This document shows, piece after piece, positions 37,401 to 47,500 of a stretch of DNA of 64,000 nucleotides (positions are counted from its first letter, which is position 1; every line of letters starts with the position of its first letter). Under the pieces are notes generated by a model. It was given only the letters and a program-made list of their open reading frames with translations, ran no database searches and was not told where the DNA came from. The translations under genes and the position numbers were made by a program. Origin of the DNA: Gonium pectorale (taxonomy: Eukaryota; Chlorophyta; Chlorophyceae; Chlamydomonadales; Volvocaceae); the NCBI GenBank assembly GCA_001584585.1, contig LSYV01000011.1, positions 1,251,363-1,315,362 on the forward strand. Reading direction: 5' to 3'.

Positions 37401-38171
37401 GGGAAACCCTTGACTCGCTCGTGGAGCACGCATATCAGGACATCCTCAAGCCCCTGCCCCCTCCGCCCCGCCTTGCCCGCCCCTCCCGCCTCCCGCTGCA
37501 GCTACAACGACGACGACTGGCTGATCGGCCGCTCGCAGTGGGACGCCCCTGATGTGGACCCGCTGGTGTTCCTGACGGAGTCGGACGACCCGGCGGTGCC
37601 GCCGCTGGAGGTGCGCGGCGGGTGGCCCCCGGGCATGCGCGCATGCCTGCCTGCGTACCACACACATGATTGGGACATGTGTTATCAGCCGTACGTGTGT
37701 GTCATGTGTGTATGTGCAACAGCGCACCAGACACACTCGCTGGAAACCGTGCGTGGTTGAGTGTGCGTAAGCGGTGATGCCCGCAGCAGCAGCAGTAGCA
37801 GTGTGGCGATAGTTCTTTGAGCGGATGCCCGCGCGGCTGGCCCGTGGCGGGCGCTGCTGGCGTTGCCCTGGGGATGCAGGCCCAAGCTCCCCGCCTCCCC
37901 GCCTGCCTCCTCTGCCTTCCTCCGACGGATGGCCCATGCTGGAGGTCGGAGGCTGAGATTCTGACGTGCTCCATATCGTGTCCGCGTACGCCCGTGGCGC
38001 CAGGCCCTCACCCAAACTCCACTGCGATGCACCTTCGCCGATGTCGCATCCTTGCGAACACTTACCCTCCTTGCCTCCATCCTTAATCCCGCCCGCCAGG
38101 CCGGCCAGATGAGGCGCTGCGTGGTCACCTCCAACTCGCTGTTTGATCTGGAGGCCACCCCCATCGCCTGA
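31480..38171 (+). CDS. RimO-type ribosomal protein S12 methylthiotransferase
   Basis: Radical-SAM enzyme that adds a methylthio group to an aspartate of ribosomal protein S12. Eleven exons join in phase: 31480-31657, 31871-31995, 32719-32808, 33291-33506, 33927-34057, 34416-34535, 35368-35503, 36225-36436, 36921-37106, 37502-37610 and 38100-38171, giving 524 aa. The leader of about 35 residues is basic and hydroxylated ([19 protein letters not shown]), fitting an organelle transit peptide. The N-terminal MTTase domain has its three cluster cysteines at 54 (LGCPKN), 89 (NTCAF) and 123 (TGCLAQRY). The radical-SAM CxxxCxxC is C234/C238/C241 (GCNHACTFC). Later motifs are [40 protein letters not shown] and [15 protein letters not shown]. 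The TRAM domain follows ([12 protein letters not shown]) and ends [11 protein letters not shown]. RIGxY/MPLQH wording separates RimO from MiaB. Prokaryotic in origin, it is probably plastid or mitochondrial. Confidence 0.93.
32899..33027 (+). repeat. Two tandem repeats in RimO intron 3
   Basis: A perfect GGGGCT hexamer array runs from about 32899 to 32934. About 50 bases later come three units of a 16-bp repeat (GGGTGTTGGGGCCCGC type) to about 33027. Both lie in the intron between 32808 and 33291. Confidence 0.75.
34700..35215. repeat. Low-complexity CA/GT tract with recurring CACAGCCGT motif
   Basis: Inside the RimO intron between 34535 and 35368, a (GT)n run at about 34882-34905 is followed by several copies of ACACAGCCGT or CGACAGCCGT, near 35005, 35030, 35065 and 35202. 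A related GTGACAGCCGT stands at 34705. The block GTTGTGAAAAGGAACAACG with CATACGAC (34903-34930) resembles a stretch at 15951-15980 in the MATH gene intron. Confidence 0.55.
35631..35718 (+). repeat. Dispersed repeat, copy 2, in RimO intron
   Basis: Diverged copy of the sequence at 9162-9245. It starts GTATGCGTAACGGTATGCTC and ends AGCCGGCAGCCCTTGAGC. Both copies are intronic and on the same strand. Confidence 0.7.
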
Positions 38172-39081
38172 TCGACCGGGCATCACGGCACCACACCAGC
38201 CAGCGGCTCACGCGGCTGGCTCGGTTGCGGTGGGTGAGGCGAGGCTGGAGGCTGCCGACTGGTCGCCGGCACGTTTGGCGCTGCCTCCACCGAGACGTAC
38301 TGGACTGGCACCGCGCGCTGGCCGTAAGCCCGATGGGCGGCAGCAGGCGGCTGTCGGTTTGCCGCCTCCACCCGACCTACGTGACCGGGGTGGGGTGGGC
38401 GCCAGCAGCTCGTGTGCCTGTGACACCTCGTAGTGTGGAAGGCCGCTGCTAGTGAGCCCTCGGTCTTGGCACGGGGCCAACACGGGGCCAACAAGAGACT
38501 GACTTGGGAATGATGGCGCGTGGTGTACGTGATGCGTGATGGTGTGTGGGAAACTTCGCAGGGACGGACGAGGCATTCGCTGCGGTGGTGGGGGAGGGCG
38601 GGGATAGATGGCATGGGGAGAGCTAGCACGGTCACCAGGCCGACCCCCGTGCGGCACTGTGCACTGCTGCGTAGGTCGCTAGGCGTTGAGCTCGGTGTAT
38701 GTTCTTGACGGGAAAGATGGCTTTATGGACACAGCGGGAGTAGCGCTGATTCATCAGCCTGGGGCAGTGGTAAGCATGGCGGTGGTGGGTCCACCCGAAC
38801 TACGCACAGTGCCACAGAGCGAGAGATTGCGGTTTACGCATCTTGGCCGTGTCGTCAAGTCAAAGCTCTTCGTTAGCCTCCACTCAGCTGGTACAGAACT
38901 CGCACCTGGCAGCTGGCTTGTGTTCTTGTTCCAGTACGCGCGTCGATCGCAAGTAGGGCTAGCTCTAGAAACGTTTGGGACATGGATCAGGTAGGCAGGG
39001 CAGCAAAACATTACCCGCTGCCATATACAAGGCTGTCTGAGTCCAGGCGGCAGGCGCCATGTCTGCAGGTGATCCAGGCAA
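38172..39081. other. Intergenic, no gene seen
   Basis: 3' flank of the RimO gene. Open frames here are unsupported by splice sites or domains. Confidence 0.4.
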
Positions 39082-39241
39082 AATGAAACAGAAACGGGGA
39101 AGGCAGCCTCTACGGACAGACACGCTCGTCGTATGCGTTGGTTTCTTTCCAAATGTTATTCAACACCCGGAGGTGTGATGTTTCCAGTAGGGCGCCGAGT
39201 ACAGGGCATGGCGGGCGAGGGAGGCGAGCAGACTGGCCCTC
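39082..39241 (+). repeat. Dispersed repeat family, copy A
   Basis: Contains GGGAAGGCAGCCTCTACGG and, about 70 bases on, GATGTTTCCAG then GGGCGCCGAGTACAG and GCATGGCGGGCGAGG. The same blocks, in the same order and orientation, occur at 54454-54575. Copy A has about 40 extra bases between the blocks. Confidence 0.65.
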
Positions 39242-39671
39242 CGCGGCAGCGCAGGTGTAGCGGCGGCGAGAGCGGGAACAAGGAAGCCAAGACGCCAATG
39301 ATAATGCCCGTGAACGCGTGGACGGTCAGGGACGCAGGAGAGGCGCAACGGTCATAGCCAAGTCGATGGCGGGCAGCGGCAGCAGGGTCGGATTAACGGG
39401 GTGATTAAGTAGGGGATCAGGTTCCGCAACAGCCAGACAGGAGTTGGCGACGGCAGGGTGCATGACGGCGGCGCGCGGCGGCGGAGGGTGTTGTGAGTGC
39501 CGCCAGCGTCTCCAATGAGAAAGGCGACAGGCGACCGCTGGCCATGGGGGGAAAGGGCGAGTAGGAAAAGGGCGGCCCTCGAACGGATCGCCCCGACGAG
39601 AGATAACAAGTCCGTTGTAGTCGGTGTAGTCGGAACACTTCGGATCCACTTGATTGCGATCTCGAGGCGTG

Positions 39672-39712
39672 GGTTCGACTCCCACAGACACCCCCCCGTT
39701 CGGCTTCGGGGG
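39672..39712 (+). other. tRNA-like T-arm with perfect Pol III B box, plus GC hairpin
   Basis: GTGGG-TTCGACT-CCCAC forms a textbook T-arm and contains the B-box GGTTCGACTCC at 39672-39682. A hairpin of CCCCC and GGGGG around GTTCGGCTTC follows at 39692-39712. I could not fold a complete tRNA upstream, because the acceptor and anticodon arms do not pair acceptably. It may be a tRNA relic, the head of a SINE, or a fragment of organelle DNA. Confidence 0.35.
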
Positions 39713-39838
39713 TGAGTGATATGAGGTTTGGATGTGGTAATTGCTGCATCGAGTTTATACATCGCAAAGCTTGTTAAGCTTGCCAACCGTGCCGCGGGAG
39801 CGGTGTGCCTGTGGGGCCGCGGAGGCTGAGGCCTCCCC

Positions 39839-40263
39839 ACGCATGCACCATTTCTGGGCCTGCCCCATAGCCGTCGGGTTGCGTTCTGTGGTAGAGGACC
39901 GGTGCCACTGTCCGGTGCTGCGAGCGCACCTCTGGCTGGGTGTCACGCCAGACGAGGGTCGGGTGCTGGGATGTGTGTGGGACGTGGTTGTGCTGGCGGT
40001 GCTCAACAGCCTGGAGTGGGCGCGGCGCTCTGTGCGTGCGCGTCGGCCGTTCCCCCCTTCCGGCCCGGGCTCGGCTGCCGCTGTTCTTGCTGCGATGCAG
40101 ACAGGCGTGGTAGTGAAGTTTTGGTCCCTGTTGCGCGACTTCGCTGACCTCGGTTTGCCGCGGAAGGGCTGGGATGGTGTGTCTGCTGGGCACCCCTTCT
40201 GCGGGTCGTGGCGGGACGCCTGCACTGCGCGGAGTGACGCACTGGTCTCTCTCGTTTTTACCT
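39839..40263 (+). pseudogene. LINE-like retrotransposon 3' fragment with zf-RVT motif
   Basis: The reading frame contains CACG followed by HHFWACPIA, the C-x-C, H-x-FW-x-C pattern of the zinc-binding domain that ends many non-LTR reverse transcriptases (zf-RVT). A conserved tail follows (VVVLAVLNSLEWARR, VVVKFWSLLRDFADLGLP). No reverse-transcriptase or endonuclease domain is present upstream. The fragment runs into the assembly gap at 40264. A second copy lies in inverse orientation at 63015-63384. Confidence 0.6.
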
Positions 40264-40283
40264 NNNNNNNNNNNNNNNNNNNN
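40264..40283. other. Assembly gap (20 N)
   Basis: Twenty unknown bases, immediately downstream of the LINE-like fragment. The true gap length may differ. Confidence 0.99.
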
Positions 40284-42119
40284 ATGGCTACACCGGCTTT
40301 GTACGGGTACCTGTAACATCTGTAACATCTGTTACATCCTCACGCCGACAGGTCCAATGTACGGCATGTGGCGGTAACCCCCTTGCGCTACTGCAGGCTA
40401 GGGCGGCCTCGGTCAGCGCCACAACACCAAGGCATCCGACCGGGGCCCTCCAGCCCTGCCTGTAACTCTGAGCCCATGCCTGCTGGTTTGTCATCACCCG
40501 CCTAGCTAGGCTTCTAGCTGTCGGTCCCTTCCCCCCTCCATCTATCACCATTATGTCGCCCAGCCCAGCCGATGCGTCGCCCAAGTACCCTTCCCCACCA
40601 GTCCATCCCTCACACGCCGGTTTGATGTGGAATTGGTGCACTGCGCCTGTCTCCCTCTCACTTTGCGATGACGGGCAGCCACGCACGCGGCGCAGGCAGG
40701 CAGGCGGCCCATGCCGCCACATGCGGCTGCTGCGAGCTCATCATAAAGCGCGGCGAGCGCGACCGCCCTACACCGCGGTCGCCATGCCGTGGCTTGTTTC
40801 TCTTGTTGCGCGGCGCACATGCGCTGGTGATGACGGGGCTGCAGTATCTTCCTGGGACGGCCGTCGCTGTGTGCTCAGCCGCAGCAACCGAGGAGCCGAG
40901 CAGTGCGGAACAAAAACACCCCTGTGCTCATTCTGGAAGCTCATGGGCGAAAACCAAGTCAATATGCTGCCAACTGATAGATAACTGCCAAGCAATTGTC
41001 AGCCGGGTTCCAACCAGAGGTCGGCAAGGCAAAGTTTATGGCAGGTGAATTTCCGCAGCCCGCACCCGGGGGTCTGGGGGATTCCCCCCCCCAGCCGGGG
41101 GTCCGGGGGGCGAGAAGGAGTATGAAGGACCAGTTGTACCCAAGCCCTATGCCGAACTCTGGTTCCATCCGAGAACCTGGGTTCCGCGCATGGCAAACCC
41201 CGGAGGCCGTGCGATCTCGAACGATTTTACGGGCTGCTCGCGCCAGGGGAGCCCTGGCTCGCCCCGTGGTGGGGCAATTCCATAACATCCAGGCGCCAAC
41301 CAAGGCTAGTCGAAGAAGTTAAGGAAAAAAGAGAGAGCTACGGGGTTGTACGAGTAGAAGAGGAAGACAGTCGGCGCTCGGTTGCGGTGGAACGCGAACT
41401 GACGAAAAGGGCCATGGGGTTATCCCAGGATACTTCGCCCCCGACGCCGCTTCGGGGGAGGTGGGGGTGAGGGGCTCCGCTCCAAAACATTAGAGCTGCC
41501 AGGGAACGAAGCGAGAGACCGCCTCTATAGACAAACACACCGAGTTACCAGCAGTGAGATGGAGTGGTACAAGGCAAGGCGACGGAACCAATGCTGACGG
41601 GCCCTCCCACCCCAGTATGACCATCTTACCAGCAGGTCGTTAAGCAGCCTTGTCGCTGTTCCAAGTCTGCAGATTCCCCGGAGCTTCCCCGTCGTATTTT
41701 TACCACAGTTGGAACCGTTGCCCAACCACCACCAACCGTGGTAATACGACGTGTTTGCAACGTCTAAGAATGCCACATGAATAGCATCTTAATTCAGCCT
41801 AGTTAGGAATCCGCAGCATGGGCGGGCAAGCAGCGCTTGCCCTCGCTTGAACAAGGGCCCGCTTCTGTACATGCAGAAGGCTGCAACCTATGTAGGCCAT
41901 CGTGTTGGTTAACCGTTCCTTTAATCATGAAGCAAGACGTGCTGCAGCAGTGGCGCAGTGGGACATACTGCAGTCCATCTTCACTGAAACAAATCGTCAT
42001 CAGACAGGCTTATCAATTTAAGGCGGAAAATGGCGACCTGGAATTGCCCTGCGCAAGCTGGAACCAGGACAGGCGGTCCTCGCGGTGACAAATGGCACTG
42101 AACTGCAGCGGCTACGAAG
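40284..42119. other. Gene-poor tract with GC-rich palindromes
   Basis: No supported gene. GC-rich palindromic clusters lie at about 41067-41109 (CCCGGGGGTCTGGGGG and the inverse) and 41430-41482 (CCCCGACGCCGCTTCGGGGG, then GGGGCTCCGCTCC). Such clusters resemble the short palindromes that fill intergenic organelle DNA of volvocine algae. A nuclear copy of organelle DNA is therefore possible but not shown. Confidence 0.4.
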
Positions 42120-42680
42120 ACGTCAATAAGGGGCACGCAGCAGGCGCATACCCACTCCCCGGCAGGAGGCCCCGACAGGCCCAGGCAGTCAGCGTGCCAG
42201 CAGGCGTCGCAGAGAGAAGCAGAGAAGCATATTCCGTGCTCTGCTCGACTGCCGCATGCCACAGAGCTCGCAGGCCGCACTGCGGCGGCCTTTGAAGCGC
42301 CCGGGGCAGACATGCGGCTCGACAGCCTCGTCCCAAGGCTCCAGGCGTGACACACAATGCCAGGTCCGGGCCCCATTAGGCCCCACAACCACGGCTATGC
42401 CCAGGGGCCTGGACGACTCGACCCGCCACGGCCCCAAGCAGCCGACGGCCCTCACATAGGAACCTCGATGGAGGGCTGTGCATGGCGGGGGGGCAGCAGG
42501 AGGTGCCGCCAAGCTCCCGCTAGCCAGCACTGCCGAGGCCGTGACAGGAGGGGCCAGTCGGACCGCGGTGACACCTGTGCGTTCGTCGGGCGTTGGGTCG
42601 GGTCGTGGTTTGTGAACCCGCAGCCGTAGCGTTCCGCTGGCAGGGCATCCGCTCAAATGGGACTCCACCACCGGCCCCAA
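42120..42680 (-). pseudogene. Frameshifted fragment with PHD finger, possibly from a retroelement
   Basis: On the minus strand one frame reads Ala/Pro-rich sequence, then VCPGRF and CELCGMRQSSRARNMLLC. The next frame continues CDACWHADCLGLSGPPAGEW and VCACC. Together these form a PHD-type finger (C-x2-C, C-x2-C, H-x2-C, W-x-C-x2-C) broken by about 10 extra bases that look like an imperfect duplication of CTTCTCTGC. No neighbouring exon of a larger gene is visible. PHD fingers occur in some algal LTR retrotransposons, so a retroelement relic is one explanation, and a decayed chromatin gene is another. Confidence 0.5.
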
Positions 42681-44408
42681 CGCGGAGGCAGGCTTCGACC
42701 CAAGTGCTGCGTGCCATTGGGCACAGACTTATGTAGGGTGCGGCCGCCGCCGTGGTGACAGGTGATAGCCTGTCTGCTGTTCCACAGCCTCATGGTGTGC
42801 GCTCTCTGCGGCTTCTCTGCATAAAAAAGAGAAATCTGCAAAGAAAGAGGGAGCCCGCATACCACCTGGACAACAGCGATTGGGTGGCAGACGGCTCGAT
42901 ATGTCCGGAAGACGTCCCAACGCACGCGCTATTCAACCGTTTCCTGAAGGGCTGCTGCTGACGGCCGCTGGCAGCTCTGCCCTGTGTGCACCAAACGGGG
43001 GGCCTTTGTCGCACAACAGTACGTGCTGTGACACAGTTTACGGTGTCCGCAGCGGTACTACGTTACGGGACCTATTAAAGAATTAAACCCCGGCACCTTG
43101 ACGCCGTTTGGGTCACAGCAATATGGTGGAGCAGCAGAGTCCGTCACGTGTATGAAGCATCTGGTCTACATGTAACCTGACTACCAGCAGTCCCTGCTGT
43201 CATTGGATGCCGTACATCAGATGCAGCTTGCCTTGGTAACCGCTGACGTCGGCTTGACAGTCGACGTCAGCTACCTGCGGGTCAAAATCCAGAAACGGCA
43301 CGCCATTACGGTGGCCGTGCTGAATTGGAGCCCGCACCTGCCTCACACAGCCAACACTCTCTCCGACGCCCTCATGAGCACCGCCTGCCAGCGCACGGCA
43401 GACCGCATGGAGGCCTTTTACATACACAGACTACACGCCACAGGGCCCGCCGGCTACAACACCCTGCAGGCATGCCCTGCTCACTCCCCCGCGTTCCGTG
43501 CAAGGCGCGCTGCGGCCAAACGGCAACACGCCGCCAAGTGACCGCTCGTACGCATCACGGACTTGTTGGTTGAGCATGGCGACGGCATCAAACATTCGCT
43601 GCGCGGCTTAATGTGCGCTTGTGACCAACGCTGCGCGCCCCTATCGTGCCCCTGACGTGCGCAATCCTCAACGCAATTTATTAACAATCAGCGCACAACC
43701 ACCTAATGGCCGGTAGTACAGCTCAGGGCTGCTTCACACTAGTTAGAACCTCGTTCGAACTGTGCACTGACTTCTCCAACCACCGGTCCACCGGCGGCCA
43801 GACCCGCGTGCGCCCAGCCCGCTTGGGCTATTATGCCTAGCGGCGGTGTCCAGCCATGTGCGTGATGACGCGGAATCAGCCGGCATGGTTCAGGCACCGA
43901 TTACTGACATGTGGATATGGGACAGCAGGTCGATGGAAGGACGGGGCTGTGACTGCAGTTCCTAGTAGCCAAGCGAACCGATGGAACATGGACCAGATGC
44001 GACCTCTCCAGACGCGACCTTCCCAGATGCATGACATGCGACCTCTCCAGACGTGCATGTCCTGGTCATTCCAATCAGACCAATGAATAGGTACAGTTGC
44101 ATACTATCAGTCGCTAATTTGTGCAGCAGGAGCCTCTCCCGCGCATACGTGCTTGTATTACTACTTCTTGACTGTCCAACGCCCGTCATCCATTCAACAC
44201 CCAAAGGCATGATCCGCGAGATAGGCATGCTTCCTGAGGAGCCTGTGACATTACCGGCCGCAGGCTTGCGTAGCCTGTGCCAGTTACCCGGCAACAGCTC
44301 GAAAGCGCTCAACGTTACAAGTTATGTTTAAGGAGCATATTACTGCACCTGTTGTAGCCTGCTGCGTGTGATTTCGTGAATGAGCTTGATTTCTGGGAGA
44401 AAACTCGA
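42681..44408. other. Gene-poor tract, one unsupported ORF
   Basis: An end sequence of the 30244-30740 repeat family lies at 42834-42857. A plus-strand frame at 43203-43541 (113 codons including the stop; SYLRVKIQKRHAITVAVLNW, MSTACQRTADRMEAFYIHRL) has more protein-like composition than its surroundings, but no start, partner exon or family that I can identify. It may be part of a mobile element. Confidence 0.4.
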
Positions 44409-44531
44409 ATGTCTGGGAGTACGGCTACTACAATAAAAGAAATAATCCAACTGCATTCCATCCGCTTGCGATTGTCTGGAGCACAGAGTGACGCAGCGAT
44501 CCCAGTACCTGCTGTCCCAGCAGCGCCCAGC

Positions 44532-47500
44532 ATGGCAACCAGGTTCGAACGCACCAGGCCCCACATCAATGTGGGCACCATTGGCCATTCTCAGCACGGC
44601 AAGACGACACTGACTGCGGCTATCCTGAAGGTGGTGTCGGTCTCGAACCTTGCGTGTCTCGGATCGGCTACGCACAAGGAAGCCGGAACTACAACTACTT
44701 TACGTGTCGGGCTTTGCCCTTGCTGATGAGCGCAGATCGTGCCCTTGTCGCCTACCAACATACGTAACAACGTTGCCCTTGCCCAATTACCGGACTGCGT
44801 GGTTCCGCCCTCTGCAGGTCCTGGCCGAGAAGGACGACAGTGTCCGTGCCCTTGCCATCGACCAAATCGACAAGGCAAGCTGGGTTCACGTCGGCTGGGG
44901 GCGGACCCGGCACCAGAGGCGTCGAGTTCAAGGGCCTTGATACCACGGGTCACGGGGCCACGGGTGGCGAAGGCTGCCTTGACGGCTGCGAGGCGTGGAA
45001 AGGGCTGCTCGGTGCCCCACATTTTCCACAAGCACAGCCATCAGAGCCTGCGCGGAACGTGGCCAAGAGCGCGCTGTGCACGACAGTGCGTACGACAGGA
45101 ATATAAGGAACCGTTCGGGTTGACAGAGTCGTGGCCACTAATTAGCATGCAGCCTAGTGCACCCCTGCACCGCCGGGTTTGTACTCTTTATTTTTCACCC
45201 CCTTTGGAGATACATTCTGCATCTCCGATTTTCGCGTGTGCACTTGATGTCTTGGGTATATCTGCCGTACTTTGACCACACCCACCCGCACTCGTTACCC
45301 GTCACGCCTTGGTCAAAGATCCTCGCGCCGCGTGCATTTTTCATCCCGAAGGAACGCGAGGAGAAGGAACGCGGTATTACCATCAACCCTAACCACGGTG
45401 CGTGCCTGGCCGCCCATCCGTGCTTCCATGCTAAGCAGCGCCCAACGGCCGGGAGGGAAGGGGAACCTAAGGATCACCGATCATACGGAGCAGTTTGAAT
45501 GCGACGCCGAGTCGCGTACCGCATGATTGCCTTGCCTGTGTTGATCTGCCGGGCCGTGCAGCACTGTCTGCACTGTCCAGCCGACATGTCATTCTCGTGC
45601 GACCTAATCACCAGAAGCATGGCGCGTGAGCGTGGCGGTTCTGGCACTTTGGGGTTTGTGTGACATGTGTGTGACATGTGTGTGTCTCTGGTTCGCGCCC
45701 AACATGTGCCGCGGCTCTCCCTCGGCCGCCCCTCCCACAGTGGAGTACCAGACCCCCAAGCGCCACTATGCCCACGTCGACTGCCCCGGCCACGTCGACT
45801 ATGTCCGGAACATGTCTGTGGGCGCGGCGCAGGTTGGTGTCGGGAGGGCGGACGGGTGCGCGGGGGTGCTTGTTGACGGGAGGAGCGCAACCGCGTCGCT
45901 CCATGAGCCGGACGAGGAAGAAGCGGTTCGTGTGCGCGCGCTCCGGCGATGTACTATTGGCTGAGGCTGCAGGCAGACCACTCTATCTTTCGTTCCATTC
46001 GATTCCGCAGATGGATTCGGCTATTCTGGTGGTGTCGGCGACCGAGGGCGTCCAGGCTCAGACCCGCGAGCACATCCTACTCGCACGGCAGGTGAGTTGT
46101 GCTCCGCACGGCTGGGCGCCCAGCTTGCATAGATGCCCTGTGGAACATTGAATTTAAGGCCTCCGAGATCTGTCGTCCGTCCTAAACCTGATATCCTAGC
46201 AGGCGCAGCGCTGTACTGCCGCTGCAGGCGCCGTTGCCCGCGCCTTCCCAGCGTCGCAAACCTCGCTACTCGCTGATTGCACTTGCCCGTCCGTCGCAGG
46301 CCTCCGTCTCCCACTTCGTGGTGTTCCTGAACAAGTGCGACGCGCTTGACGACCCCGAGCTGCCGGTGGGTGGGTATTGAAGAGGATGGGACGAGCGCAG
46401 TACGCCAGCGCAAACACAGTGGTGCAGCACCGTACATGCGATCTTGTTCTTGGTGGATGGGCCAGGGTGCGCGAGAGGTGAGAGTCGGGAGGGGGTTGTG
46501 TGGAGGAGCGGTACATGCCGGGACCGCTCGGGGTGCACGTGGGCGGGGTGGGGGGTGGGGTGGTGCTGAGCAGCACGACTGCTGGTCTGCAGCAAAGGTG
46601 GGGCAGTCCTGCCGGGCACATGGATGGGGCGTGGTGCAGCTGCCGTGCTATCGACTTGTCTGCACAAGCCCCGTAGTGGCGGGGTGCGGCGCGGGATGAA
46701 CGCATGAGAACTGATTGGCGTCCCAACCCGCGCCCGCCCTAACCAGGAACTGCGGGAGCTCGAGATCCGGGAGCTGCTTAACGAGTACAGGTGAGGAAAA
46801 GGGACGGCGGGGTGTGGTAGTGCACCGGCAGGATGAAGCACAACGGCAGGGGGTTGCTGGGGTGTGCGCGGTAACTCAGCCATTGCCGACACCCTTGCCC
46901 CGCTCCGTCGCCTGTCAAAAAATGGATCGGTGTGCTGTCGCTTGCGGTGGGGCTCCGGACGGCGTGCGCAGAGCACGCCTTGGCCTGTTCATCAAAGCGC
47001 ACCCTGTCGCCTTGCCTCACTTGCGATGAACGCAATGGTGCTTCGTGCCCTGCCCTGCGCCAGGCTCGACGGTGACAACACCCCCGTCATCCGCGGCTCA
47101 GCCCTCAAGGCGCTTGAGGGAGACCCGGAGGGCATCGCGGCCACTGAGAAGCTGCTGCAGGTGAGCGCGGGGGCGCGCGGGACGGCACTGGAGTACGGTT
47201 TCGCGCTGCTGTCAAGGCGATGGCGGGCGGAGGGGCTTTCGGGGTGAAGGGCAGGGGAACCTGGGCGTACTATATGCGACCAACATAAGCCGCAACCCTC
47301 CAATCACCTCACAACGGCCCGAAAAGTGTACTACAACACCCGATTTGGGGCCATTGCGTTCCGCAGGAGCTCGACAGCTACATTCCCGAGCCGGAGCGCT
47401 CCATTGACAAGCCCTTCCTGATGCCCATCGCCGACTCCTTCACCATCGCCGGCCGTGGCACCGTCGCCACCGGCCGCATTGAGCGGGGTGGGTGCAGGGG

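Noticed and set aside
39600..39690. Complete tRNA gene
   Set aside because: Only the T-arm pairs properly. The acceptor has about five pairs and the anticodon loop would be 11 bases.
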